Positions 25,111 through 33,457 of a stretch of 64,000 nucleotides of DNA are shown here, piece after piece (position 1 is the first letter of the stretch; each line of letters opens with the position of its first letter). This DNA is from Palsa-504 sp963756575. GTDB lineage: Bacteria > Actinomycetota > Actinomycetes > Streptosporangiales > Streptosporangiaceae. The notes beneath the pieces are model-generated. The model was not told where the DNA came from, did no database searches, and was given only the letters and a program-made list of their open reading frames with translations. The stretch covers positions 62,001-126,000 of the forward strand of contig CAVWOM010000008.1 in the NCBI GenBank assembly GCA_963756575.1, in the 5' to 3' direction. A program made the translations under genes and the position numbers.

Positions 25111-25925
25111 ATGGCCGTGGGCTCGATGACCCTCGTCCAGCTCGGCCTGGCCCTGTCCGTCCCGCTGTTCGGCCAGGTCGGCGCGTTGGGGGCGGTCTGG
25201 ATGCGGCTGGCCTGGGCGGCCGTGATCCTGGTGATCGCGGTGCGGCCCCGGCCCTGGCGGTTCCGGCGGCCGGTCCTGCTGGCCACGGTCGCTCTCGGCA
25301 CGGTGACCGCCGGGGTGACGATGCTGTTCATGGCGTCGATAGCCCGGCTCCCGCTCGGCACGGCCAGCGCGCTGGAGTTCCTCGGCCCGCTCGGCGTGGC
25401 CGTGGCCCGCGCCGGAAATGGGCAGGGAGGCGCAAGGCGGCTGCTCTGGCCCGGCCTGGCCGCGATCGGCGTGCTGCTGCTGACCCATCCGTGGGAGGGC
25501 GGCGGCAGCATGACGGGCGTGGTCTTCGCCCTCGGCGCGGCGCTCTGCTGGGCCGCGTACATCCTGCTCACCCAGACGGTCGGCGACGAGGTCGCGGGCC
25601 TGCAGGGGCTGGCGGTGTCCATCGGCGGTGGCCGCCCTGGTGTCCACCCCGTTCGCGGCCGGCGACATCGGCCGGGCGCTGGCGCCGCACCTGCTGCTGA
25701 CCGGGCTCGGCCTGGCCCTGCTGCTGCCGGTGATCCCGTTCAGCCTGGAGATGTACGCGCTGCGGCGGCTGACCACGGCGGCCTTCGGCACGCTGATGTG
25801 CCTGGAGCCCGCGCTGGCCGTGCTGGCCGGGCTGGCGCTGCTCGGGCAGGTGCCCCAGGCCCTGTCCCTGGCCGGGGTGGCGTTCGTAGTGACGGCCGGG
25901 CTGGGCGCCGAGCGGACCGGCTCCC
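25111..25925 (+). pseudogene. EamA/RhtA-type transporter, frameshifted
   Basis: A drug/metabolite exporter of the EamA superfamily, about 270 residues with around ten membrane helices. The first part (SMTLVQLGLALSVPLFGQVG, ALEFLGPLGVAVARAG, GVVFALGAALCWAAYILLTQ) lies in one frame to about 25620, and the second EamA half (VAALVSTPFAAGDIG, LLLPVIPFSLEMYALRRLTT, GTLMCLEPALAVLAGLALLG) in another. One indel at about 25622-25632 separates them. In the second frame no stop follows the transporter and reading continues into DUF3072. Probably functional if the indel is a sequencing error. Start uncertain (ATG 25111, TTG 25108). Confidence 0.75.
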
Positions 25926-25932
25926 GCTCCGG

Positions 25933-25955
25933 TAAAACAGATGTTCGATTCGAAC
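25933..25955. promoter_or_regulatory. Palindrome upstream of DUF3072, weakly LexA-like
   Basis: GTTCGA-T-TCGAAC (25943-25955) is a perfect inverted repeat. An overlapping minus-strand reading, TCGAAC-N4-GTTTTA (complement of 25933-25948), matches the actinobacterial LexA box TCGAAC-N4-GTTCGA with two mismatches. It lies 45-65 bases upstream of the DUF3072 start. LexA control is only a possibility. Confidence 0.35.
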
Positions 25956-25999
25956 CAAACGGGGTAGGGGTTCCGCCGATCTACATCGGAGGAGCAATC

Positions 26000-26209
26000 A
26001 TGAGTGAAGAAATGACCCCGCAGGACAACCCGGAAAAGGACCCGGAGGAGTGGGTCACCGGCGACGAGCCGATGACCGGGCCGCAGAAGTCGTACCTGCA
26101 GACCCTGGCCCGGGAGGCGGGCCGGGACGTCGACTTCGACGCGCTGACCAAGGCCGACGCGTCGAAGCTGATCGACGAGCTCCAGGTCGTCTCCGGCCGC
26201 GGCGCTTAG
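26000..26209 (+). CDS. DUF3072 domain protein
   Basis: A 69-residue acidic protein: PMTGPQKSYLQTLAREAGRD, then FDALTKADASKLIDELQ. This is the DUF3072 pattern, small soluble proteins of unknown function common in actinobacteria. ATG at 26000 has an excellent GGAGGAG site. The same frame is open far upstream through the transporter's second half, but the ribosome site and the normal family start argue for a separate gene. It ends 11 bases before the convergent EndoQ-UvrD gene. Confidence 0.85.
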   Translation: MSEEMTPQDNPEKDPEEWVTGDEPMTGPQKSYLQTLAREAGRDVDFDALTKADASKLIDELQVVSGRGA

Positions 26210-26220
26210 CGCAGGCCCCG

Positions 26221-29200
26221 TTAAAGCAAGCGGAGCTGGCGGTCCGCGGGCCGACGGGGCCTGCGGACCGCGGACAGGCTCGGCGGCGCCGGGGTGAGCG
26301 CGGCCAGGAACGGTGACCGTCCGCTGGGCGCCTCGGTGCCGTTCCTGGCCCGGCGGGCGGCGTAGCTGAGCAGCAGCCGCTCGCGGGCCCGGGTCATGCC
26401 GACGAAGAGCAGCCGCCGTTCTTCCGCGGCGTCCTCGTCGGACAGCGGCCCCGAGCCGGGCAGGCGCAGCGGCAGCAGGCCGCGTTCGCAGCCGGCCAGG
26501 AACACCACGTCGTACTCCAGGCCCTTGGCCCCGTGCAGGGTAAGCAGCGTGACCGCTTCGGCGCGCGGGTCCAGCGCGTCGGTCTCCGCCCCCACGGCGA
26601 TCTCGGCCAGGAACCGCTCCAGGTCGGTGCCGCACCGGCGGGCCAGCGGCAGCAGCAGCTCGCCCGCGGCCCGGACGTCGGTGACCGTGGCGTCCCCCCG
26701 CCCACCTCCCCGTCCCTCTCCACGGGCCTTCGCCAAAGACCGCACCGCCGCCGTCACCAGCCCGGCGACCTCGTCGCTGGAGCTGTCCTCGTCCACCAGA
26801 CGCAGCTCGCGGACGACGTCGGCCACGCCGGGGCGGCGGGCGAGCCGGTCGTGCGAGCGCTTCTGGTAAGGCAGCCCGGCTCGGGTCAGGGCCTGGGCGA
26901 TCGGGCCGGCCTGGGCGTCGGTGCGGTACAGGATCGCGATGTCGGCCAGCCCGGCCTTGCCGTGCTGGTGCCCGTCGGCCCGGCCGCTGTCCAGGGAGTT
27001 GAACGACGTGCCGCCGAGGAGCTGGTCGATGGTGGCGGCGATCCAGCCCGCCTCGGCGTGCTCGTCGGCCGCCTCGTCCAGCGTGACGACGCCCGCCGGA
27101 CCGGTCCGGGCCGCGACCGCGGTCCGCCCGGGCACCAGCGTGGCCGGGGCGATGGCCTGCCCGGCGGCGGTCACGATGCCAGGGTTCGAGCGGTAGTTCC
27201 TGGTCAGCTCCACCGTGGTGGCGCCGGGGAAGTCGGCCGCGAACCGGCCGAAGATGCCCACGTCGGCGCCCCGGAAGCCGTAGATGGACTGGTCCGGGTC
27301 GCCGATCGCGGTCAGCCCGGCGCCGTCGCCGCTGATCAGCCGGAGCAGCTCGTACTGGACCGGGTCGATGTCCTGGTACTCGTCCACGCTGACCCGCGGC
27401 CAGCGGGCGCGCAGCGCCGCGGCGATCTCCGGCTGCTCGCGGAGCAGCGCGGCGGTGAGCTCGACCAGGCCGTCGAAGTCGGTGAGCTCCCGGTCCGCCA
27501 GGTAGCGGCGCAGGTCAGGCGCCGGCCGGGGTCGGCGATGAGCTTGCGGGCGTCCCGCTCGGATCCGGCAATTTCGGTCGCGACCTGGAGCAGGACCGTC
27601 TCGTCGGCGACCCGGAACCCGGCCGGCAGGCCGGCCGGCGGCGTGATGCTCGCGCAGGATGCGCAGGCCCAGGCCGTGGAACGTGGTCACGGTGGGCTGG
27701 GCGCCGGCGGCCGGGCACAGGACCGCCAGGCGGTCCTGGAGCTCCTGAGCCGCCCGGCGGGTGAACGTGATGGCCAGGAAGCCCGCCCCCGTCTCGCCAA
27801 GTTCGGCAATCCGGTGCGCCATACGGTAGGTGAGCGTGCGGGTCTTGCCGCTGCCCGGGCCGGCGATGATCAGCAACGGCCCGTCCGCGCTGGCGGCGGC
27901 CCGCTGCTCCGGGTCCAGGCCGTCGAGCAGCGATCCCGTCGGCGGGGAGGCCGCCTCGGCGTCCTGGCTCCGGGGCGCGGAGGCGGGACCGGGGCGGGGA
28001 ACCTGGGCACGTTCGGCATGATCGTTTTTGCGGGCGGGGGGCGGACGGTCCATCGCGAACAGAGCCGCGCCGTCGAGCTCACCCGGCTGGAACAGGCGGA
28101 TCGTGCCGTACTCGCCGTCGTAGCCGGAGTCCCTGATGACCTCGCCGCGGCGGAGCCGGGCGATGCCCTCGCTGAGCAGCGAACCGCCGGCCCGGCGCAG
28201 GTCGTCGAGCGGGACGTCGCGCAGGATGCTCAGCTCCGGCCCGAGCGCGGCCACCAGCTGGCCGACCGCGCCGGCCACCTTCTTGCTCTTCGGGCCGGTG
28301 CCCACGAGCTCGCCCATGATCTCGGGCAGCTGGACCAGGTTGGTGAACCCGGCGGCGTTCGGCGGGCGGTAGCCGAGGGGCCGGTCGGCCAGTTCGGCCA
28401 CCCGGTGCAGGACGCCGACGGTGAGCGGCTTGCCGCACTTGGGGCAGATGGTGTCGACGCCCCGGGTCTGCTCGGGTTCCAGCCGGACGTCGCACTTGCG
28501 GTGCCCGTCCAGGTGGTACTTGCCTTCCTCGGGGAAGAACTCGACGGTGCCCGCCAGGCCGTTACCGGTCTGCAGCGCCGCCATCATCGAGAAGTAGTCC
28601 AGCTCGGTGTCGAAGACCGTGGCCTCGCGGCCGAGCATCGGCGGGGAGTGCGCGTCGGAGTTGCTGACCAGGCGGTACCCGTCCAGCGAGGAGCACATCC
28701 AGTTCATCGCCGGGTCCGAGGACAGGCCGGTCTCGGCCGCGAAGATGTGGTCGGCCAGATCGGCGTAGCAGTCCCGGATGGCGTCGAAGCCGGACTTGGA
28801 GCCGAGCACCGCGAACCACGGCGTCCACACATGGGCCGGGACCAGGTAGCAGCCCGGGCCGCCGGATAGCGTGATGTCCAGCAGGTCGCGGGAGTCGAGC
28901 CCGAGGATCGGCCGCCCGTCCGAGGCCAGGTTGCCGATCTTGGCCAGCGCGGCGGTGATCCGGTCCGCCGACTCGAAGTCCGGCGCGTACAGGAGGTGGT
29001 GCACCTTCCTGGTGCGGTCGTCGCGCTTGTAGATCGTGGAGATTTCCACGCTGAGCATGAACCTGACCGTGCCCGCGCAGCTGGCCGGGGTGTCGCGATG
29101 CAGCTGTTTTTCCAGGTCCGGGCGGATCCGGAACAGGCCGGGCTCGGCCGGGACCAGGGTTTCCCTCAGCTCCGCCGACCAGGCCGGGTGGGTGAAGTCG

Positions 29201-29319
29201 CCGGTGCCGAGCACCGTCAGGCCCTTGCGCAGCGCCCACCAGGACAGGTGCTCGATGTCGCAGTCCTTGCTGCAGGCGCGCGAGAACTTCGAGTGGATAT
29301 GGAGGTCGGCGTGGAACAT
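26221..29319 (-). CDS. EndoQ-like PHP nuclease fused to UvrD-type helicase
   Basis: A 1032-residue DNA repair fusion. Residues 1-420 match the EndoQ (TIGR00375) layout: PHP metal motif DLHIHS at 5-10, SNSDAHS at 219-225, and a zinc-finger region with Cys276, Cys292 and Cys295 (CPKCGKPLTVGVLHR). EndoQ nicks DNA 5' of deaminated bases. After a proline-rich linker (about 425-462) comes a superfamily 1 helicase: Walker A AGPGSGKT at 486-493, FLAITFTRRAAQEL, Walker B VSVDEYQDIDPVQYEL and later motifs through MTRARERLLLSYA. Between 27500 and 27690 about 57 codons are read in the wrong frame, with two compensating indels; the other frame gives the expected FRVADETVLLQVATEIAGSE. An uncertain patch, otherwise complete. 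Confidence 0.85.
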   Translation of the reverse strand: MFHADLHIHSKFSRACSKDCDIEHLSWWALRKGLTVLGTGDFTHPAWSAELRETLVPAEPGLFRIRPDLEKQLHRDTPASCAGTVRFMLSVEISTIYKRDDRTRKVHHLLYAPDFESADRITAALAKIGNLASDGRPILGLDSRDLLDITLSGGPGCYLVPAHVWTPWFAVLGSKSGFDAIRDCYADLADHIFAAETGLSSDPAMNWMCSSLDGYRLVSNSDAHSPPMLGREATVFDTELDYFSMMAALQTGNGLAGTVEFFPEEGKYHLDGHRKCDVRLEPEQTRGVDTICPKCGKPLTVGVLHRVAELADRPLGYRPPNAAGFTNLVQLPEIMGELVGTGPKSKKVAGAVGQLVAALGPELSILRDVPLDDLRRAGGSLLSEGIARLRRGEVIRDSGYDGEYGTIRLFQPGELDGAALFAMDRPPPARKNDHAERAQVPRPGPASAPRSQDAEAASPPTGSLLDGLDPEQRAAASADGPLLIIAGPGSGKTRTLTYRMAHRIAELGETGAGFLAITFTRRAAQELQDRLAVLCPAAGAQPTVTTFHGLGLRILREHHAAGRPAGRVPGRRRDGPAPGRDRNCRIRAGRPQAHRRPRPAPDLRRYLADRELTDFDGLVELTAALLREQPEIAAALRARWPRVSVDEYQDIDPVQYELLRLISGDGAGLTAIGDPDQSIYGFRGADVGIFGRFAADFPGATTVELTRNYRSNPGIVTAAGQAIAPATLVPGRTAVAARTGPAGVVTLDEAADEHAEAGWIAATIDQLLGGTSFNSLDSGRADGHQHGKAGLADIAILYRTDAQAGPIAQALTRAGLPYQKRSHDRLARRPGVADVVRELRLVDEDSSSDEVAGLVTAAVRSLAKARGEGRGGGRGDATVTDVRAAGELLLPLARRCGTDLERFLAEIAVGAETDALDPRAEAVTLLTLHGAKGLEYDVVFLAGCERGLLPLRLPGSGPLSDEDAAEERRLLFVGMTRARERLLLSYAARRARNGTEAPSGRSPFLAALTPAPPSLSAVRRPRRPADRQLRLL

Positions 29320-29382
29320 CGCGGATCCGATCCTGCCATGAGTCGTGCTATGCCAGGACCGGATCCGCTGGAGGCCTGAACC

Positions 29383-29628
29383 TCAGGTGATGCCGTCGAC
29401 CCGGTGGACCGCGCCGCAGTCCACGCCGAGGGCGGCGTGGTGCTGGCGGATGGCCTCCTCGTCGGGCCCTTCGAGCAGGCAGTACACCTGGCCGTCGGCG
29501 TTGTGGAACAGCTCGACCTGCCGGACGCCGAACTGATCCGCCTTCTCGTGGCGGGTGTCCTCGGTGATCTGCGCGATGGCCTCCGGCGGAAGCTTGAGGT
29601 CCTCGTGGAAATCCATGAAACGGGGCAT
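29383..29628 (-). CDS. DUF4242 (SCO4226-like) small protein
   Basis: An 81-residue ferredoxin-like protein of the DUF4242 family: MPRFMDFHEDLKLPPEAIAQ, VELFHNADGQVYCLLEGPDE, EEAIRQHHAALGVDCGAVHR. A Streptomyces member (SCO4226) binds nickel; the acidic and histidine residues are present here, but metal binding is inferred only. ATG at 29628 with a GGGAGGAA site. It follows the small membrane protein on the same strand with an 18-base gap. Confidence 0.88.
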   Translation of the reverse strand: MPRFMDFHEDLKLPPEAIAQITEDTRHEKADQFGVRQVELFHNADGQVYCLLEGPDEEAIRQHHAALGVDCGAVHRVDGIT

Positions 29629-29646
29629 AGCTGTTCCTCCCTTGCG

Positions 29647-29838
29647 TCAGGCGGCCGTGACGGGCAGGCGACGGACCGAACGGGTCCGGTCCAGCCGCAC
29701 CGCCGTGGTGGCCGCGACCAGCGCGGCCACGATCGCGATCACGGCGATCTGCCAGCCCGGCATGCCGCCGGCACCACGGTGTGCACGACCGGCTGCGCCG
29801 GGGGCACGGCGGAGCCGCCGTTCCCCGTACGCGATCAT
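29647..29838 (-). CDS. Small single-span membrane protein, probably frameshifted
   Basis: The C-terminal 38 residues form a real membrane protein end: MPGWQIAVIAIVAALVAATT then a basic tail AVRLDRTRSVRRLP. In the annotated frame the N-terminus is arginine-rich, but the neighbouring frame gives GGSAVPPAQPVVHTVVPA, the usual extracellular segment of this actinobacterial protein type. So one indel near 29765 is likely. If taken at face value, translation may start at ATG 29763. Function unknown. Confidence 0.5.
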   Translation of the reverse strand: MIAYGERRLRRAPGAAGRAHRGAGGMPGWQIAVIAIVAALVAATTAVRLDRTRSVRRLPVTAA

Positions 29839-29899
29839 GTCCTGATCGTCGCGTTTGCTTACAGTGCGACGGTAGGGCGGCGGGGCCGTCCGGCGAATC

Positions 29900-29940
29900 G
29901 GGAGCAGCTCCCTACTTTTGGCCGCGGGTTCCCTAGTTTT
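29900..29940 (+). promoter_or_regulatory. Repeat cluster upstream of acyl-CoA ligase
   Basis: A perfect inverted repeat GGGAGC-A-GCTCCC at 29900-29912 runs into the first of two direct repeats, TCCCTACTTTT (from 29909) and TCCCTAGTTTT (from about 29930). They lie 40-80 bases before the ligase ATG and are candidate activator or repressor sites. Confidence 0.45.
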
Positions 29941-29981
29941 CGCGGGAGTGATTCACTCTTCGCAGGAAGGGGGGAGCCACG

Positions 29982-31484
29982 ATGCCGTCGATCCCCGACA
30001 CTCTCCGCACCACCGCGGCCCGCTGCCCGGACCGGGAGGCGCTCGTCTTCGGCGCCACCCGGCGCACCTACCGCGAGTTCCATCAGGAGGTGGAGCGGAC
30101 GGCGGCCGCGCTGGCGGCCCAGCCGATCGCCCCGGGCGACCGGGTCATGCTGATGTCGCCCAACAGCGACGCGTTCGTCATCGCCGTCTACGCGGTGCTG
30201 CGGACCGGCGCGATCCTGGTCCCGGCCAACCCGCGGAACGCGCCGCCCGAAGTGGCCCACCTGATCACCGACTGCGGCGCGTCCGCCGTGCTCTACGCGC
30301 CCGAGCTCGGCGAGGTCGTGGCCGCGGGGGTGCGCCAGAGCGGGGCGTCGCCGCGGCTGCTCGAGCTGCCCTCGCTCGCGGACCTGGCGGCCGGGGAGCA
30401 TCCGCCGGTGACGCATGTCCCGGCCGAGACCGACGACGCCCTGCTGCTCTATACCTCGGGCACCACCGGCGCGGCCAAAGGCGCGCTGTTCGACCATCAC
30501 CGCTCGCTGTGGGTCGCGATCAACATCATCGGCGCGGCCGGGTATCGCGAGGGCGACCGCACCATGCACGTCGCCCCGCTCTACCACTCCGCGCAGCTGA
30601 CCCTGATCCTGTTCGCCGGCACCATGCTGGCCATGACGCACGTGGTGGTGCCGGCGTTCGATCCCGCCGAGGTGGCCGCGCTGATCGAGCGGGAGCGCAT
30701 CTCGGTCTTCTTCGGCGTGCCGACGATGTTCCAGTTCATGCTGCGCTTGCCGGACTTCGCCGAGCGTGACTTCTCGGCCTGGCGGGTGGGCATGTTCGGT
30801 GCCGCGCCGATGCCGGCCGAAGCGGTCCGGGCGCTGAGCGCGGCGCTGCCCGGAGTCGAGCTCTACCAGCTGTGCGGCCAGACCGAGGCCGGTCCCGGCG
30901 GCATCTACTCAGGACCGGACGACGTCCGGGCCCGGCCGGACGCCAGCGGGCGGTACGCCATCCCCAACACCGAGGCCCGCATCGTCACCCCGGACGGCGC
31001 GGATGCGGCACCCGGCGAGGTGGGCGAGCTCGTGCTGCGCGGCGAGACCATCATGAAGTGCTACTGGAACCGGCCCGAGGCCACCGCGGACACGATCAGG
31101 GACGGCTGGCTGCACACCGGTGACCTGGCCGTGGTGGACGCCGACGGCTACATCACCCTGGTCGACCGGCTTAAGGACATGATTATCACCGGCGGCCGCA
31201 ACGTCTACTCGGTCGAGGTCGAGAACGCGCTGGGCGGCCACCCGGACATCCTCGACGTCGCCGTCATCGGCGTGCCGCACCCCGATTACGGCGAGAGCAT
31301 CCTCGCGGTGATCGTGCCCGCGGACGGTGCCTCGGCCGGGCTGACCGTGGAATCACTGCGCGCGTGGGCCCGCGACCGGATCGCGGACTACAAAGCTCCG
31401 CACGCAGTCGTGGTGCACCCGATCCCGCGGAATCCTTCGGGGAAGATCCAGAAACACCTGCTGCGTGCGGAGCTTCGTGCTTAG
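29982..31484 (+). CDS. Acyl-CoA ligase (AMP-binding, FadD-type)
   Basis: A 500-residue ANL-superfamily ligase that activates a carboxylic acid as acyl-AMP and transfers it to CoA. Motifs in order: P-loop YTSGTTGAAKGALFDH near residue 150, GQTEAGPGG near 296, YWNRPEATADTI near 350, hinge DRLKDMIITGGRNVYSVEVE near 395 and C-terminal lysine in PRNPSGKIQKHLLR. ATG at 29982 follows GGAAGGGGGG. The chain length of the substrate cannot be predicted; it resembles medium/long-chain and aromatic FadD-like enzymes. It is intact, unlike the paralogue at 17-18.7 kb. Its stop overlaps the convergent secreted protein gene. Confidence 0.92.
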   Translation: MPSIPDTLRTTAARCPDREALVFGATRRTYREFHQEVERTAAALAAQPIAPGDRVMLMSPNSDAFVIAVYAVLRTGAILVPANPRNAPPEVAHLITDCGASAVLYAPELGEVVAAGVRQSGASPRLLELPSLADLAAGEHPPVTHVPAETDDALLLYTSGTTGAAKGALFDHHRSLWVAINIIGAAGYREGDRTMHVAPLYHSAQLTLILFAGTMLAMTHVVVPAFDPAEVAALIERERISVFFGVPTMFQFMLRLPDFAERDFSAWRVGMFGAAPMPAEAVRALSAALPGVELYQLCGQTEAGPGGIYSGPDDVRARPDASGRYAIPNTEARIVTPDGADAAPGEVGELVLRGETIMKCYWNRPEATADTIRDGWLHTGDLAVVDADGYITLVDRLKDMIITGGRNVYSVEVENALGGHPDILDVAVIGVPHPDYGESILAVIVPADGASAGLTVESLRAWARDRIADYKAPHAVVVHPIPRNPSGKIQKHLLRAELRA

Positions 31485-32179
31485 CGGAGCCCGGCGACCC
31501 GGCTGATCAGCTTGAGCATGGTCTTGGCCGGCACCGGGTGGTTACTGGTGCCGCCGTTGATGAAAATGAAGACGTCCGCGCCCTTCACGGTGACGAGCGT
31601 ATTCAGCTTCAGTGAGATGCTGGCGGCCGCGGGCTCGGTAATGCCCTGGGTGAGCTCGAACGCCCGGTAGGTGCCCACCTTGGCCTTGGTGATGGACTTC
31701 AGCGTGATGCTCGTGGTGTCGTTGGGGTTGCTCGTATCGCTAAACGACTTGCACGAGGCGTACTTCGCATGCGCCTGGCTGTAGAAGGTGGCCGCCGCCT
31801 TGGTGCTGGGGAACTGATACACCGTCTGCTCGTAGACGAGGTTGGAGAGGCTGGCGAGGCTGGAGGGGTTGTTGTTCTCGATGATAGAGGCCGCGGCCGC
31901 GCTTTCCCCGTAGCCGACGAGGCCCAGACCTTCGAAGTTCACGCAGCTCATGGTGGATATGTGCTTCGTGGCCTTCTGGTGCCAGAGCGATTTGCCCGTG
32001 CCGTCGGCCCCTTCGAGCTTGAACCCGGACCCGAACGCCGAGGCGGGCAGCAGCGCTGACTTCAGCTTGGCCCCGGTGACCTGAACCGGGTGCGCGGCCG
32101 CCTCCGCGGCGGCCGGGACGAGCAGGAAAGCCGAGGTAGCGAAGGCAAGAGAGGCAATGATTTTAGCGCGCAACGACAT
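31481..32179 (-). CDS. Secreted protein resembling PknH extracellular sensor domains
   Basis: A 232-residue exported protein. Sec signal peptide: MSLRAKIIASLAFATSAFLL followed by VPAAAEAAAHP. The mature part has LKSALLPASAFGSGFKLEGA, a pair of cysteines (STMSCVNFEGL and YASCKSF) and a hydrophobic C-terminal strand KGADVFIFINGG, the layout of PknH-like extracellular sensor domains and related lipoproteins. No lipobox cysteine is seen. ATG at 32179. Codon use is less GC-extreme than neighbours, with many Lys, Ser, Thr and Asn residues, as is normal for secreted actinobacterial proteins. The huge frame upstream of it is only the shadow of other genes. Confidence 0.82.
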   Translation of the reverse strand: MSLRAKIIASLAFATSAFLLVPAAAEAAAHPVQVTGAKLKSALLPASAFGSGFKLEGADGTGKSLWHQKATKHISTMSCVNFEGLGLVGYGESAAAASIIENNNPSSLASLSNLVYEQTVYQFPSTKAAATFYSQAHAKYASCKSFSDTSNPNDTTSITLKSITKAKVGTYRAFELTQGITEPAAASISLKLNTLVTVKGADVFIFINGGTSNHPVPAKTMLKLISRVAGLR

Positions 32180-32527
32180 TGTGGTCCCCTGTTTCCGCGG
32201 CGTCGGCCAGGCTCTCCGGCCGTTCCCCGCCGCGTGACTAAAGCATCGTATGAAGGGACATATCCGTATTGCCGTGCATGTCGCTAAGTTGCGACATGTC
32301 AAATCGCTGAGAATTTGATCTTGAAAAGTCGCCGTGACGAGATGAAACCGGGCTTCGAGTGCGCCCGGACGCGCTGAAAGCCCGGTTTCATGACGTCCGC
32401 CAACTTCGTCGCGGTGCCGGGCTAGGACATCGGCGGTGCCGTTCGCCAGGCTAGGACCCGTGCGTGCCTCGCGGGGACCATGGTGGATGCTGGTACCGAC
32501 GAAACCGACCGAGGAGGAGGCTGACCC
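32180..32527. other. 348-base intergenic region with hairpin element copy B
   Basis: No gene. The first part is relatively AT-rich (around 32235-32340) and should carry the promoter of the minus-strand secreted protein. The second part contains the 48-base dispersed hairpin element, then the ribosome site GAGGAGG for the dehydrogenase downstream. Confidence 0.6.
32343..32390 (+). repeat. 48-bp dispersed hairpin element, copy B
   Basis: Perfect 13-base terminal inverted repeats TGAAACCGGGCTT (32343-32355) and AAGCCCGGTTTCA (32378-32390) around a 22-base loop. Same length as copy A at 13001-13048 in opposite orientation, identical at 40 of 48 positions, and followed in both by TGACGTCC. Here the stem is perfect, so this copy is likely the less decayed one. 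Confidence 0.7.
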
Positions 32528-33457
32528 GTGCCACTCGCCTGGGTGCCCTACGCCGACCGCGCCGAAGCCGAACGACGCCTGGGCGGTATCCCCGCCGGTC
32601 TCGAGCTCGACTTCTACCGGGCGGACGGGGACGACTACCCCGGCACGACCGACGAGGTCGCCTTCTACGTGCTGCCTTACATGCGCGGCCCGGCCGTGCT
32701 GGAACGGGCCGCCGAGATGCCCAAGCTGCAGGTGGTGCAGACCCTCACCGCCGGGTACGAGGAGTTCCTGCCCGCGGTGCCGCCCGCGGTGACCTTGTGC
32801 AACGCGGCGGGCCTGCACGACACCAGCACCGCTGAGCTCGCCATCGCGCTGGCCCTGGCCAGCGGCCGCCACCTGGACGAGTTCGCCCGCAACCAGGCCG
32901 AGGGGGCGTGGAAGTTCGTCTTCGGCCGGGCCCTGGCCGACCAGCGCGCGCTGATCGTGGGGTACGGGCACATCGGGCAGGCCATCGAGCGCCGCCTCGA
33001 CGGCTTCGAGGTCGCCTCGATCACGCGGGTGGCGCGCGGCGCCCGGCCCGGCGTGCACCCGGTCGAGGAACTGCATCAGCTGCTGCCCGAGGCCGATGTC
33101 GTCTTCCTCATCGCCCCGCATACCCCGCAGACCGAGGGCCTGATCGGCGCCCGGGAGCTGGCGCTCCTGCCGGACGGCGCGCTGCTGGTCAACGTGGCCC
33201 GCGGCAAGCTGGTCGACACCGATGCCCTGGTCGCCGAGCTGGCCAAGGGCCGGATCCGCGCGGCGCTGGACGTGACCGACCCGGAGCCGCTGCCCGCGGA
33301 TCACCCGCTCTGGCGCCAGCCCGGGGTGCTGATCTCGCCGCACGTGGGCGGCGCGAGCTCGGCCTTCTTCCCGCGCGCGGACCGGCTGATGGCCGCGCAG
33401 CTGGCCCGCTTCACCGCCGGCCAGCCGCTGGAGAACGTGGTCAAGCCACCCGCCTAG
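32528..33457 (+). CDS. D-isomer-specific 2-hydroxyacid dehydrogenase
   Basis: A 309-residue NAD(P)-dependent 2-hydroxyacid dehydrogenase. Dinucleotide motif IVGYGHIGQAI near residue 143, then the catalytic arginine in LVNVARGKLVD, glutamate in VTDPEPLPADHP and histidine in ISPHVGGASSAFF. Fits phosphoglycerate dehydrogenase/hydroxypyruvate reductase-like enzymes without ACT domain; the exact 2-oxoacid is unknown. GTG at 32528 follows GAGGAGG. The stop overlaps the convergent ABC transporter stop. Confidence 0.92.
   Translation: MPLAWVPYADRAEAERRLGGIPAGLELDFYRADGDDYPGTTDEVAFYVLPYMRGPAVLERAAEMPKLQVVQTLTAGYEEFLPAVPPAVTLCNAAGLHDTSTAELAIALALASGRHLDEFARNQAEGAWKFVFGRALADQRALIVGYGHIGQAIERRLDGFEVASITRVARGARPGVHPVEELHQLLPEADVVFLIAPHTPQTEGLIGARELALLPDGALLVNVARGKLVDTDALVAELAKGRIRAALDVTDPEPLPADHPLWRQPGVLISPHVGGASSAFFPRADRLMAAQLARFTAGQPLENVVKPPA

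Noticed and set aside
25943..25955. tRNA T-loop-like GTTCGATTC
   Set aside because: No acceptor stem, D-arm or anticodon stem around it. It is explained as a simple palindrome.
26533..28869. Long plus-strand open frame opposite the EndoQ-UvrD gene
   Set aside because: High-GC antisense shadow with Gly/Arg/Val-rich composition and no motifs.
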